From contig VCJN01000555.1 of the NCBI GenBank assembly GCA_006384855.1, positions 1-64,000 on the forward strand: a DNA stretch of 64,000 nucleotides, given 5' to 3'. Position 1 is the stretch's first letter; the number at the start of each line of letters is the position of its first letter. The DNA comes from Tetraselmis striata (taxonomy: Eukaryota > Chlorophyta > Chlorodendrophyceae > Chlorodendrales > Chlorodendraceae). The notes below the pieces were generated by a model that saw nothing but the letters and a program-made list of their open reading frames with translations, searched no databases and had not been told where the DNA came from. A program made the translations under genes and the position numbers. Shown one piece after another: positions 23,856 to 36,070 of this stretch.

Positions 23856-26800
23856 TTATTCGTTGAGCATCCCCAACTCAAGCAAGTCCTTCTTCGTGTC
23901 TGCGTTAAACTTGACGACTCCGCCGGGTTTGCGTTGCGCTGGGGTGGTTGACATGACGTGGACGCAGTTGTTTCGTGGCTGGCTGATTTGCCACCCAGTT
24001 TGCGCATATGTCTTCACGACTTGGACGCTTTTACCGTACCACTTCTTTCTGACCATGGTGCCGTCCTCGTTGAACACCTCTCGACTTCCCGACGCGTCGT
24101 GGATGGCCTTCGCGTACGATAGGGGGACGGCTTCAACACGCTTCCAAGGAAGCGTCAGGCACTTCTCCCAGCTTGTGTCAACTGGCTTCTTCCCTCCTTT
24201 TGTCTGCGCGTACAACCATAGGCGCATGAGGGGTTTGCCCTTTGCATCGGCATGGAAGGGCTCGTATACGGCCACGGTCAACGTGTCTTCGGTGGTCTCG
24301 CGCGACTTCACAAGCCCGATGACGAATCTCGACTCCCAATCACCAAGAGTTTCAGGACACTTGTCTTCCTCATGCACCTAACGATGGCCAAGACCGCGAG
24401 CTATGTTAGTCCCGAGCGAGACGCCACGCCATTTTTGTCCCGGTTGGGACAAAATAACAAGCAAGGAAGATGGACCAAACTGTTTTGTCCCGTAAAGGAC
24501 AAAATGACAAACAATGGGACTCACATCGGAGACGTCGATGACAACGAGGTTCGAGCCCTTTGCATCGCTGGGATCTGTGTTGTCATGAAGCCTCTCCTTG
24601 GCGCCGGCGTGAACTCCCCGGAAGGCGCTGTCATCTTGAAGCACTTGAGCACGAACCTCGGCTTCAACGCGAGCGGCTTCGGCATTGTTGAGGTCTGCGT
24701 TGGTAGCCATCGTGTGACGTGCCTCAACAGGCGCGATCTGCCCGTGCTCGCGCAAGAAGTCGTCAACTTCCTCTTTCCGTTGCGGCCAGATCCCGGAGAA
24801 AGCTGCCGAAGGAGCAGTTTGCATCTCATCCAAGTCGTCGAGCAGATTCTTCCAGCTCTCGCGCTCGACTGGGGAGAAGTGCCACCGGACCGCCAGGTCC
24901 GGGATAAGACGACCTGACCTTCTTGAAATCATCCAAGTACCTCTGGACCTTCACCGCGTCGGGCTTCTTTTTGTCGCAGAGAGCGTACCAAAGGGGCCGG
25001 CCCGCACGAATCTCGGGCGTCCCAGTTGGCGCGCTCTTCAAGATTTGCACGGGCTCAGAAAGCGGTGTGTTGGACCACAAGGCGGTGCGCAACGAGCCGC
25101 CAGACGCGGCGGCGTCGTCACGGGTGAACTCGAATTTGTGCGGCTTACTGATGTCATGAACGTGATCTTGGAAATGGGGCCTTAACCACTCAGAGAAGTC
25201 GAGGGAGAATGAGAGCTCAGCAATCTCCGGACTGGGCGAGAATGCCTTCGCCACCAAGTCAAGAAAGGCCTCGATTGTGTAGGAGCTGCGAGATAGCGCA
25301 AGACTGATGCGGCTGAAGATCTGGTCAACCCGTTCGTGAGTGTGCCCGACAGGCAAGAAGACCAAATGAATGACGTCGCGGATGCCGATGGACAAAAGCC
25401 AATTGCATAGGGCCGCCACGTTCCTATTCTTGTTCTCCCTGACGGTGTTGTCCATCTGGATTCTGATGTACGGAATCTTTCTACCACGGTGTTGAATTTC
25501 CTGCATCGCAAATCAGATTTCATCAGTCCATGGCTACCGGACAACCACGGCGAACCTATCGGGAGGCTAACGAGCTCACCTTCATGATCGTGATCCATAT
25601 TAGAGTGCACGTCGTGGACGAATCGTGGGGGATGGTGTTGGTGTAGTAGTAGATGTCGTCCGGGCGGTATCCGTCGTACTTCACACAGGTGAGGTGGTAC
25701 TTGAGGAGCATGTCGGGCTTTACAGTCTTGGGGATGCGAACCCAGTGAGGCAGCATGGTCTTCGCGGAGTCCATGCTATCAATTTCGAAGAAGAAGAAGT
25801 TTCCATGGCCAAGGCGCGACTGGAAGACGGCGTTGTTCATAACCCTTCGTTCCTGGCGCACTCTCTCGAGGTGTACCTTCTGCTCGGCGCTGACCTGACG
25901 CCTCACCAACTGCTGATGTTGACGGTGCACTTGACGTTCCTCTGGCGTCATGTCCTTTGTGCAAATCTCGCGAGCTTGGTCTCTGAGTGCTTTGCCCGCC
26001 GCGCATATGGGACAGTGGCTGAATCGCTTCACCTTCGGCGTGGTGACATCCGGGAAGTCTTCTTTCCAAGTCCGGCGGAAAGTGTCGAACGATGCGAGCT
26101 TCACTTCGCTCTCGGTAGTCAAATCTACAAAGGGGCAGGGGCATGATAGGTCGGTATACAAATAAGGTCTCATAATGCGAGATAGAAAAGTTCGGTCTAA
26201 AGTGGGTCGAAATAATTATATAGATAGTGGGTGAATAATTATGTAATCAGCAGGGCGAAACAATCTGTCATCACTGTGACGAAACGGTGTGTCAATAGTG
26301 GGACAAAACCGTCTCTCAACAGTGGGACAAGACGTTCTCTCTGCAGTGGGACGATATCGGCTAATTATGTGGGACAAATACGTTTGTGGTCGGTGGGACG
26401 AAACGGTATGCCATGAGCGGTGCGAAACGTTCTGTCAACAATGGGACGAAATCGGTCCAGCGTCGGTGGGACTAAACGTTGTGGCGATAGCGGGACGAAA
26501 CGGTTTGTAAATAGAGGGACGAAACGGTTTGTCATCAGCGGGACAAAACGGTTTGTCATCAGCGGGACAAAACGGTCTCTCATCAGTGGGACGAAACGGT
26601 TTGTCATCAGCGGGACAAAACGGTATGAAATTAGCGGGACAAAACGGTTTGTCATCAGTGGGACGAAACGATTTGTCATCAGCGGTGCGAAACGGTTTGT
26701 CATCAATGGGACGAAACGGCCTGTATGTCATCAGTGGGACTAAACGTTCTGGCGATAGCGGGACGAAACGGTCGGTCATCAGTGGGACGAAACGGTTTGT

Positions 26801-27861
26801 CATCAGCGGGACAAAAACGGTATGTAATTAGCGGGACAAAACGGTTTGTCATCAGCGGGACGAAACGGTTTGTCATAAGCGGGACAAAACGGTTTGTCCT
26901 CAGTGGGACAAAATGGGCCTCACCACGGAGAATGGCGTTGTCGTCCTCGGCCCACGACTTGTAGTAGTAGTAGACGCAAATCTTGGTCATCCAGGGAGGT
27001 AGGTGCTTCTTGAAGGTCTCGCTGTTGCCGTCGTGAAAAGGCATGATCTCGACGTGACCGAGGTCATCTGAGAAGAAGTGCTCGAGAAACATGCGCACAT
27101 GCTCCCTCGGTCCGGTTTGTTTGCTCTCGTATTGCTTGCGCCGCCTGATGTACGTGGGTTCGTTATCCACCACCGACCGCCGGATCACGAGACGTCTGCG
27201 TTTCGAGACCTGATGCAAGACCTCCCACGCACGCCCACACGTGTAGATGGGGCCTCGATGATCGAAAGATCGCAAGTAGCCACCGTGATCGAACATGTAA
27301 TCGAACTTGTCGGATGCCGACTCGTACCCACCCCTGAGAACCTGAGCGAGCCGGTCAAAGGAGCGGTTGTGATTGCCAGAGTATACGGTCAATGCACGGT
27401 CCATCACGGCATCAACGAGCGAGGGTCTCTCCGCACTGTGTGTATAGCTTGTGCACGCACTTCCGCGAACAGCACGGCGACTGCTCGCTAGCCTCCTTGG
27501 CGAGCATGAGGCGGATACAGTCGCGAGAGGTGCGCTTGCTGATCAGAGACGAGACCTTGCCTATACCGCTTTTGGCGACCTCATCGGAGCCCTTGCCCCA
27601 CGTGTACTTCCTTTTCTCAGGCTCCTTACGATCACTAGCACGCGCGTCGCAATCACACGAGTACCCGCTGCGGCACGAACACGGCGGTAATGTAACTGTA
27701 GTATCCGACGCGCCGGATCCTGGAGAAGAGGCCATGCTTTCGACCGCCGCCATGCTCCAGCGTGGGGGCGAGTGGGGGGAGGGGGTGAAGGACTGTGATC
27801 TGTGGTGAGGAAGACTGACGGCCGATGACCGTTCTCGGACGGGTTGTTGACCGGGGTGCAT
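23856..27861 (-). CDS. DUF7869-type DDE transposase, 5 blocks, intron-split
   Basis: Read leftward: start ATG at 27861 or 27753; exon to 26924; intron 26923-26125 holding a 24-bp array; exon 26124-25580; intron of 79 bp; exon 25500-24525; intron with palindromes 2 and 3; exon 24377-23856. Phases agree at each junction given. The N-terminal part has a Cys-rich segment (SPCCSRKCVHKL). The middle has a Cys pair (FSHCPICAAGK). The catalytic-type region has FEIDSMDSAK (~25770), QMDNTVRENKNR (~25440) and LPVGHTHERVDQIFSR (~25335). These are the signature blocks of DUF7869 proteins, an RNase H-like DDE family common in transposons. Two one-base phase slips (near 27415 and 24917) mean it is slightly decayed or carries sequence errors. 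It should act in the nucleus on the element's ends. Confidence 0.75.
24433..24454. promoter_or_regulatory. GTCC-N6-GGAC palindrome 2
   Basis: TTTTGTCC-CGGTTG-GGACAAAA, perfect 8-bp arms, inside the last intron of the transposase gene. Spacing is identical to the other four sites. Confidence 0.55.
24483..24504. promoter_or_regulatory. GTCC-N6-GGAC palindrome 3
   Basis: TTTTGTCC-CGTAAA-GGACAAAA, perfect arms, 50 bp from palindrome 2 in the same intron. Confidence 0.55.
26276..26915. repeat. 24-bp minisatellite array 1 (intron of the transposase gene)
   Basis: About 26 units of the 24-bp repeat (core GTCATCAGYGGGACRAAACGG) lie wholly within the intron 26125-26923. Many units here have GGGACAAAA, the half-site of the terminal palindromes. 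The left third is more diverged. Confidence 0.9.
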
Positions 27862-28291
27862 AATATCCGGCTACGGGTCAAAATAATTGATGACACAAAT
27901 ACCGAATTATTTCGTGTTTCTTTCGTATGTCGGTAATAGTTCTATACTAGTAAGTACACCCGAATCCAATCCAAGGAATATATCATCCCATGAAGGAATA
28001 TTATTGCCACGCCACTGTACTCTCGTACCGTTATGGCTCTCGAGTAGGGAATATTTTATCTTCCAGTAATAGTAAAAATAGTCGCAGTAGTTAGCCATGT
28101 ATATTCGTCGCGGAGCAAAATACATGAACCTGATGACGACGACAAGGTGCACTACAGTGCGCGCACGCGCGCCGTTGGTCCAGCAGGGGTCAGAGCGGCG
28201 GCAGACAGAAACCACGTCATTTCCACCTCTCCCTCACCGCTTCCCACCAAGAAACCCGCTCATCTACCGCGTCAACCTACCTACCGCCAGA
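27862..28291. promoter_or_regulatory. Shared divergent promoter gap
   Basis: About 430 bp separate the ATG of the leftward transposase gene from the ATG of the rightward gene. The sequence is AT-richer than its surroundings (for example around 27895-28090) and has no long frame. It is the only place from which both genes can start, so it is inferred to be a bidirectional promoter. No TATA box can be assigned with confidence. Confidence 0.45.
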
Positions 28292-31200
28292 ATGGCGCCG
28301 AAGAAGAACGAGCCTGCCAAGGACAAGGAAGACAAGGACGACGCCACCCCACGTGAGTTGCGCGCGCGTATAGTAGCTGCCTGCCTGCTCGACGCGTGAT
28401 GCGGCCAGATCTAGCGAGCTCGGTTAGGGTTCCCTTTAGAAGCAGTGTAATCTAGGACCGCTCGAGGTGTAGGCAGACGAGTGGAAATAGAAACCCAAAC
28501 GAGACGAGCGGCATCAGGGTCCTGCACGGTAGTATTACGTCCCGTCGAGGCAGCAGCAGCAGGTTCAGTAAGGATGCTAATTGGTGGTGGGAGGGGGGTG
28601 AAGGTGGAGGGCGGCCAGGTGGACCCTGTGCCTGTACTCCGCCGTAAGGAGTGGTTTAATATAAGTGTGAAGCGCAGTACTTAAAGACAAAATATTATTA
28701 AACCGCAGTACATAATGTATTGGAAATAGTTCTGTCATCAGTGGGACGAAACGGTCTGTCATCAGTGGGACGAAACGGTCTGTCATCAGTGGGACGAAAC
28801 GGTCTGTCATCAGTGGGACGAAACGGTCTGTCATCAGTGGGACGAAACGGTTTGTCATCAGTGGGACGAAACGGTATGTCATCAGTGGGACGAAACGGTT
28901 TGTCATCAGCGGGACGAAACGGTCTGTCATCAGTGAGACGAAACGATCTGTCATCAGTGGGACGAAACGGTTTATCATCAGTGGGACGAAACGGTCTGTC
29001 ATGAGTGGGACGAAACGGTCTGTCATCAGTGGGAAGGAACGGTCTGTCATCAGTGGGACGAAACGGTCTGTCATCAATCGGACGAAACGGTTTGTCATCA
29101 GTGGGACGAAACGGTTTGTCATCAGTGGGACAAAACGGTCTGTCATCAGTGGGACGAAACGGTCTATCATCAGTGGGACAAAACGGTCTGTCATCAGTGG
29201 GAGGAAACGGACGAAACGGTCTGTCATCAGCGGGACGAAACGGTCTGTCATCAGCGGGACGAAACGGTTTGTCATCAGTGGGACGAAACGGTCTGTCATC
29301 AGTGGGACGAAACGGTCTGTCATCCGCGGGACGAAACGGTTTGTCAACAGCGGGACGAAACGGTCTCATCAGTGGGACGAAACGGTTTGTCATCAGTGGG
29401 ACGAAACGGTATGTCATCAGTGGGACGAAACGATCTGTCATCAGTGGGACGAAACGGTTTGTCATCAGTGGGACGAAACGGTCTGTCATCAGTGGGACAA
29501 AACGGTCTGTCATCAGTGGGACAAAACGGTATGTCATCAGTGGGACGAAACGGTATGTCATCAGTGGGACGAAACGGTTTGTCATCAGTGGGACGAAACG
29601 GTATGTCATCAGTGGGACGAAACGGTCTCATCAGTGGGACGAAACGGTATGTCATCAGTGGGACGAAACGGTATGTCATCAGTGGGACGAGTCGGTCTGT
29701 CATCAGTGGGACGAGTCGGTCTGACAGAATATGATATTTATAGGTCGAAGGTCCAAGCGGACATCAAAACCTACCGAGAAAGCAAAAGAATTCGATGCGC
29801 TCGGAACGCTAATCGGGAGAAAACACAAGGCGTCATCTTTTGTGCCCGAGCAGCCGGCGGCGAAGAAGAGCCGTGCAGCCTTAGCTTCTGCAGCGAGAGC
29901 GGGCGCTGAGGCATCAGGTGACTCCTGGAAACCGAGCCTTTTAGGAGGTAGAGTGCCGGTTTACGGCACGCACTCGCAAGGAGAAAGATCGGCCGCGGCT
30001 CTTTTGAGGGCCCGAATCATGAGCGGCCAAGTCCTCTCAGATGCTCAAATGCAGACAGCGCGAAGGCTAATCGATTACGAAAAGCTCATGCAAGCTTACT
30101 ATCAATCAGGTCCTTGCCTCTCCAATCATATGATTTTTGTGAGTGCACTGTGTCATATTGACATTGTTTGAAATCATGTGTGTTGACAGGTTCGAAAGGA
30201 CGCGCATATGAGCCAGTAGCGACTCAAGCTTCGAAGGAATCCAAGGGAAAAGAAAAGATTTCAGAGACGATTGTGACTCCAGGTAATTGTGACTGAAAGT
30301 ATCAATCCCTGCCTTCTCACTCCCTTCGATTAATTTCTCGTCAGTGAGTTATCTGACGTTCCAACATGTCGTCAATTGGCGCAGGCAACCGCGTCGCAAG
30401 CAGCCGGTAAATCGGGATCCCCAGGTAAAAAAATCACGCCTGGCTTTGATGGTGTATGGCGATACCGTTCAGTAGTTAATCGTGACGCCCACTGCAGGTG
30501 TGTTGAGTACTCTCTACTCATTCTTTATAGGTTCCCCTACTCAAGGCTCTTCTTTGTCTAAAGGCCCGCCACAAGTACCAAAAACAGAGCCGAAGCATGT
30601 GCCCGATCCGGAGCCCGAGCCAGAGCCTGAGCCGGAGCCTGAAATAGAGCACACTGAGCCGGAGCCGGAGCCCGAGCCGGAGCCTGAAACAGTGCCCACT
30701 GAGCCCGAGCCCGAGCCTCACCATGAGCCTGAAACTGAGCCCACTCAGATGGAGCCAGAGCCGGAGCATGAACCGGAGCCTCAGCCCGAGCCGGAGCCCG
30801 AGCCTGAGCATGAGCCCACTCGGCTTGACCCGGAGCCTGAACCGGAGCCGGAGCCCGAGCGAGCTCGAGACTCCAGCGCCGACTACCGGGCAAGCGTCCG
30901 GTTCTGGACCCTCTAGTTCTCGACCCTCTAGCATCTCTTGCCGAGGCTCCGAGAAGAAGGGTTCCTGAATTCCTCAGCATGTGCACGGATGAAGAGGTCT
31001 TCGGCACAGAGGAAGAACAGAGGCAACGGGCGGCAGAGAAGCGTAAGCAGGCTCTCGACATCACCGGCACTCCTGGACCCGAGAGGAAGACAAAGCTGAT
31101 GACAGTCGCCTCTTACGACGACTTCTTTGACGAGAGGGACGGATCCCAAGAACATGACTCCTACAGCGACTTTACCTCAAGGAGCTAGACTATCCACTGG

Positions 31201-32607
31201 TTCAAGAACACAAGTGCCGAGGTACAGATCTATTTGTACATCGAGTTGCACAAGGCGAGCCTGCTGACTGGCAAGGACTTTTTCGATGATCCGAAGGGGC
31301 CACTTCTCGCGTGTATCGGAAAGATCAAGGACGTCGAGCTGGACTCGGCCGGAAACTACGGGGTGAGTAAAGCTTATATAATGTCTTTGAATTCGTGTCA
31401 ATTTCGTGTATCAATAAGTATTACTATTCTTATGCTTGTTACCGCAGATCTCTCTTGAACCTTATCGCTTGACACTGCACAAGGAGTTCAGGATCGATGT
31501 CAGCTTTGAGAGGTTGCTACTCCACGCGATCCAACCGCCACTCTCCTTCCAGCCGCGGTTCCAGTCTAACTACGCATGGACTTTGGTCGAGCGCAATGTG
31601 CTGTCGCAGGCGCTGAGAGGTTTCGCGTCTGGTCACATTGACATCGATGACTTGGCCAACATTGACAAGGATTTTAAGAACGCGCTTCCATACGTCGACA
31701 CGTTGGCCGTCCCGCCGGCCTTGAATGGCTTCCACCACACCGGTGCCGTCGACTGGATCTCTTACGGCCACCTCAGAGTCGAGATTGCTGATCCATGGGT
31801 GAAGACATCTCACGGTGGCGACATCAACACGTTATACGCCGACAGAGTCAACCTCGTCATCGACAAGGATACGGGGTTGCCTCACATTTTCAGCTTCCCA
31901 TCCGATAAGTTCGTCGCACCGCCGCCAGAATTTGAATTCCGATCCCCAAAGTTGCAAGACTGCAATATGGTGGCGCAATGCTACAAGGTAAAAGCCTATC
32001 GCGACATGTTGTACCTATCCGGATCAAATAGGTGTAGACAAATCTAAATCAATACACAAATCTAAATCAATACACAATGCAACTTACATTTCTCAGTGTC
32101 CTTTCCAGTGATTGCCAAGGGTATGACCTCAACGTTCAGGAAAGAGTATGAGGCCCTCGCTCTGACCATGGCCAACTTCAAGGAGCTAGTCGCAGCATTC
32201 GAAGGCGGGGAGAAGCCGAGGTTGGCGGATTCAAGTTCCTACAAGCCAGAGATCTACGTAATCATCAAGTTTCTGGGCGCCCACGGCGCGCGTCAAGCCA
32301 ACATCGACGGCAGCCACATACGGGAGGCGAAGCGCATGGTGAAAGAAAATTATCCGGAAATCTACAAAGCCAACAAAGGCATCCACCTCACGTCGGACAA
32401 GATGTACATCGGCCTCTCGCCGGAAGTCTGCCGCTACATGTCTATGAAGCTCAACGAGGCGGGTCACACCGTCGTGGGAGACACGCACGTCCATGCACAA
32501 ACTCCTGGTGAGCGACGCATTCTCCCAAATTATTATTAAGCTGACCGTAGCGTGGGAGCAAATAGGCGTAAAGTGTGTCAAAAGTCGTTCTGTCGTCACC
32601 GGGTTAA
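28292..32607 (+). CDS. Lysine-rich multi-exon protein of unknown function, copy 1
   Basis: Exon 1 (28292-28352, [17 protein letters not shown]) ends at a GTGAGT donor. An intron of about 1.4 kb holding array 2 follows. Exon 2 (29744-30109) encodes a basic stretch [24 protein letters not shown] and a helical end. Later pieces are 30190-30282, about 30531-31362 (Glu-Pro repeat, then [17 protein letters not shown] and [18 protein letters not shown]), 31448-32031 and about 32098-32507. An in-frame TAG (31186-31188) interrupts the third large exon in both copies. Copy 1 also has a 4-base insertion near 32485 and a rearranged last intron. No known fold is recognised. The position downstream of the shared promoter suggests it is the N-terminal part or partner of the methyltransferase-like gene. 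Confidence 0.5.
28731..29722. repeat. 24-bp minisatellite array 2 (intron 1 of the rightward gene)
   Basis: About 41 units of the repeat with core GTGGGACGAAACGGT, mostly exact, run to within 25 bp of the acceptor at 29744. The orientation of the unit on the plus strand is the same as in array 1, although the host gene there runs the other way. Confidence 0.95.
30590..30870 (+). repeat. Glu-Pro coding repeat
   Basis: Irregular GAGCCN hexamers encode runs of PEPEPEPE with interspersed His, Thr and Gln within an exon of copy 1. The matching stretch in copy 2 (about 34010-34290) is 6 bp longer. It probably forms an extended acidic linker. Confidence 0.8.
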
Positions 32608-32610
32608 AAA

Positions 32611-33146
32611 TATGTCTGTCAGTGGGACGAAACGGTCTGTCATCAGTGGGACGAAACGGTCTGTCATCAGTGGGACGAAACGGTATGTCGTCAGTGGGAC
32701 GAAACGGTCTGTCATCAGTGGGAGGAAACGGTCTGTCATCAGCGGGACGAAACGGTATGTCATCAGCGGGACGAAACGGTTTGTCAACAGCGGGACAAAA
32801 CGGTATGTCATCAGTGGGACGAAACGGTCTGTCATCAGTGGGAGGAAACGGTCTGTCATCATCGGGACGAAACGGTCTGTCATCAGGGGGACGAAACGGT
32901 CTGTCATCAGTGGGACGAAACGGTCTGTCATCAGCGGGACGAAACGGTCTGTCATCAGTGGGACGAAACGGTTTGTCATCAGTGGGACGAAACGGTATGT
33001 CATCAGTGGGACGAAACGGTATGTCATCAGTGGGACGAAACGGTCTGTCATCAGTGGGACGAAACGGTATGTCATCAGTGGGACGAAACGGTCTGTCATC
33101 AGTGGGACGAGTCGGTCTGTCATCTGTGGGACGAGTCGGTCTGACA
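32611..33146. repeat. 24-bp minisatellite array 3
   Basis: About 22 units lie between copies 1 and 2 of the rightward gene. The array joins the last intron of copy 1 to exon 2 of copy 2, with the same array-to-exon border as array 2. It is therefore the likely crossover site that produced the 3.4-kb duplication. Confidence 0.95.
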
Positions 33147-33163
33147 GAATATGATATTTATAG

Positions 33164-36060
33164 GTCGAAGGTCCAAGCGGACATCAAAACCTACCGAGAA
33201 CGCAAAAGAATTCGATGCGCTCGGAGCGCTAATCGGGAGAAAACACAAGGCGTCATCTTTTGTGCCCGAGCACCCGGCGGCGAAGAAGAGCCGTGCATCC
33301 TTAGCTTCTGCAGCGAGAGCAGGCGCTGAGGCATCAGGTAACTCCTGGAAACCTAGCCTTTTAGGAGGTAGAGTGCCGGTTTACGGCACGCACTCGCAAG
33401 GAGAAAGATCGGCCGCGGCTCTTTCGAGGGCCCGAATCATGAGCGGCCAAGTCCTCTCAGATGCTCAAATGCAGACAGCGCGAAGGCTAATCGATTACGA
33501 AAAGCTCATGCAAGCTTACTATCAATCAGGTCCTTGCCTCTCCAATCATATGATTTTTGTGAGTGCACTGTGTCATATTGACATTGTTTGAAATCATGTG
33601 TGTTGACAGGTTCGAAAGGACGCGCACATGAGCCAGTAGCGACTCAAGCTTCGAAGGAATCCAAGGGAAAAGAAAAGGTTTCAGAGACGATTGTGACTCC
33701 AGGTAATTGTGACTGAAAGTATCAATCCCTGCCTTCTCACTCCCTTCGATTAATTTCTCGTCAGTGAGTTATCTGACGTTCCAACATGTCGTCAATTGGC
33801 GCAGGCAACCGCGTCGGAAGCAGCCGGTAAATCGGGATCCCCAGGTAAAAAAATCACGCTTGGCTTTGATGGTGTATGGCGATACCGTTCAGTAGTTAAT
33901 CGTGACGCCCACTGCATGTGTGTTGAGTACTCTCTACTCATTTTTTACAGGTTCCCCTACTCAAGGCTCTTCTTTGTCTAAAGGCCCGCCACAAGTACCA
34001 AAAACAGAGCCGAAGCATGTGCCCGATCCGGAGCCCGAGCCAGAGCCTGAGCCGGAGCCGGAGCCTGAAATAGAGCACACTGAGCCGGAGCCGGAGCTCG
34101 AGCCGGAGCCTGAAACAGTGCCCACTGAGCCCGAGCCCGAGCCTCAGCATGAGCCTGAAACTGAGCCCACTCAGATGGAGCCAGAGCCGGAGCATGAACC
34201 GGAGCCTCAGCCCGAGCCGGAGCCCGAGCCGGAGCATGAGCCCACTCGGCTTGACCCGGAGCCTGAACCGGAGCCGGAGCCCGAGCGAGCTCGAGACTCC
34301 AGCGCCGACTACCGGGCAAGCGTCCGGTTCTGGACCCTCTAGTTCTCGACCCTCTAGCATCTCTTGCCGAGGCTCCGAGAAGAAGGGTTCCTGAATTCCT
34401 CAGCATGTGCACGGATGAAGAGGTCTTCGGCACAGAGGAAGAACAGAGGCAACGGGCGGCAGAGAAGCGTAAGCAGGCTCTCGACATAACCGGCACTCCT
34501 GGACCCGAGAGGAAGACAAAGCTGATGACAGCCGCCTCTTACGACGACTTCTTTGACGAGAGGGACGGATCCCAAGAACATGACTCCTACAGCGACTTTA
34601 CCTCAAGGAGCTAGACTATCCACTGGTTCAAGAACACAAGTGCCGAGGTACAGATCTATTTGTACATCGAGTTGCACAAGGCGAGCCTGCTGACTGGCAA
34701 GGACTTTTTCGATGATCCGAAGGGGCCACTTCTCGCGTGTATCGGAAAGATCAAGGACGTCGAGCTGGACTCGGCCGGAAACTACGGGGTGAGTAAAGCT
34801 TATATAATGTCTTTGAATTCGTGTCAATTTCGTGTATCAATAAGTATTAATATTCTTATGCTTGTTACCGCAGATCTCTCTTGAACCTTATCGCTTGACA
34901 CTGCACAAGGAGTTCAGGATCGATGTCAGCTTTGAGAGGTTGCTACTCCACGCGATCCAACCGCCACTCTCCTTCCAGCCGCGGTTCCAGTCTAACTACG
35001 CATGGACTTTGGTCGAGCGCAATGTGCTGTCGCAGGCGCTGACAAGTTTCGCGTCTGGTCATATTGACATCGATGACTTGGCCAACATTGACAAGGATTT
35101 GAAGAACGCGCTTCCATACGTCGACACGTTGGCCGTCCCGCCGGCCTTGAATGGCTTCCACCACACCGGTGCCGTCGACTGGATCTCTTACGGCCACCTC
35201 AGAGTCGAGATTGCTGATCCATGGGTGAAGACATCTCACGGTGGCGACATCAACACGTTAAACGCCGACAGAGTCAACCTCGTCATCGACAAGGATACGG
35301 GGCTGCCTCACATTTTCAGCTTCCCATCCGATAAGTTCGTCGCACCGCCGCCAGAATTTGAATTCCGATCCCCAAAGCTGCAAGACTGCAATATGGTGGC
35401 GCAATGCTACAAGGTAAAAGCCTATCGCGACATGTTGTACCTATCCGGATCAAATAGGTGTAGACAAATCTAAATCAATACACAATGCAACTTACTGACA
35501 TCCATTTCTTGCATTTGTTATTCACAGGAATCCTTCCCTATCCGCCGAGAATTTCTCAGTGTCCTTTCCAGTGGTTGCCAAGGGTATGACCTCATCGTTC
35601 AGGAAAGAGTATGAGGCCCTCGCTCTGACCATGGCCAACTTCAAGGAGCTAGTCGCAGCATTCGAAGGCGGGGAGAAGCCGAGGTTGGCGGATTCAAGTT
35701 CCCACAAGCCAGAGATCGACGTAATCATCAAGTTTCTGGGCGCCCACGGCGCGCGTCAAGCCAACATCGACGGCAGCCACATACGGGAGGCGAAGCGCAT
35801 GGTGAAAGAAAATTATCCGGAAATCTACAAAGCCAACAAAGGCATCCACCTCACGTCGGACAAGATGTACATCGGCCTCTCGCCGGAAGTCCGCCGCTAC
35901 ATGTCTATGAAGCTCAACGAGGCGGGTCACACCGTCGTGGGAGACACGTCCATGCACAAACTCCTGATGAGCGACGCATTCTCCCAAATTATTATTAAGC
36001 TGACCGTAGCGTGGGAGCAAATAGGCGTAAAGTGTGTCAAAAGTCGTTCTGTCGTCACCG
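33164..36060 (+). CDS. Lysine-rich multi-exon protein of unknown function, copy 2
   Basis: This repeats 29744-32607 at an offset of 3420 bp (3426 after the Glu-Pro run). Exons are 33164-33529, 33610-33702, about 33951-34788, 34874-35457 and about 35528-35957. Here the acceptor CACAG|GAATCC at 35528 is intact and joins in phase to a donor at 35457. The last exon reads [19 protein letters not shown] and [18 protein letters not shown] through SMHKLL. The donor used by copy 1 after that point (CTG|GTGAGC) reads CTGATGAGC here, so the two copies have decayed in different places. They share the in-frame TAG (34612-34614). No family recognised. Confidence 0.5.
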
Positions 36061-36070
36061 GGTTAAAAAT

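Noticed and set aside
28577-29909. Long open frames on both strands across the 24-bp arrays ([16 protein letters not shown] and VISGTKRS repeats)
   Set aside because: A 24-bp period is a multiple of three, so frames stay open in several phases and both strands. The arrays lie between good splice sites, so these are not proteins.
30518-31070. Antisense Leu/Arg-rich frames opposite the Glu-Pro repeat
   Set aside because: They are mirror images of the GAGCCN hexamers; the plus strand fits the exon structure.
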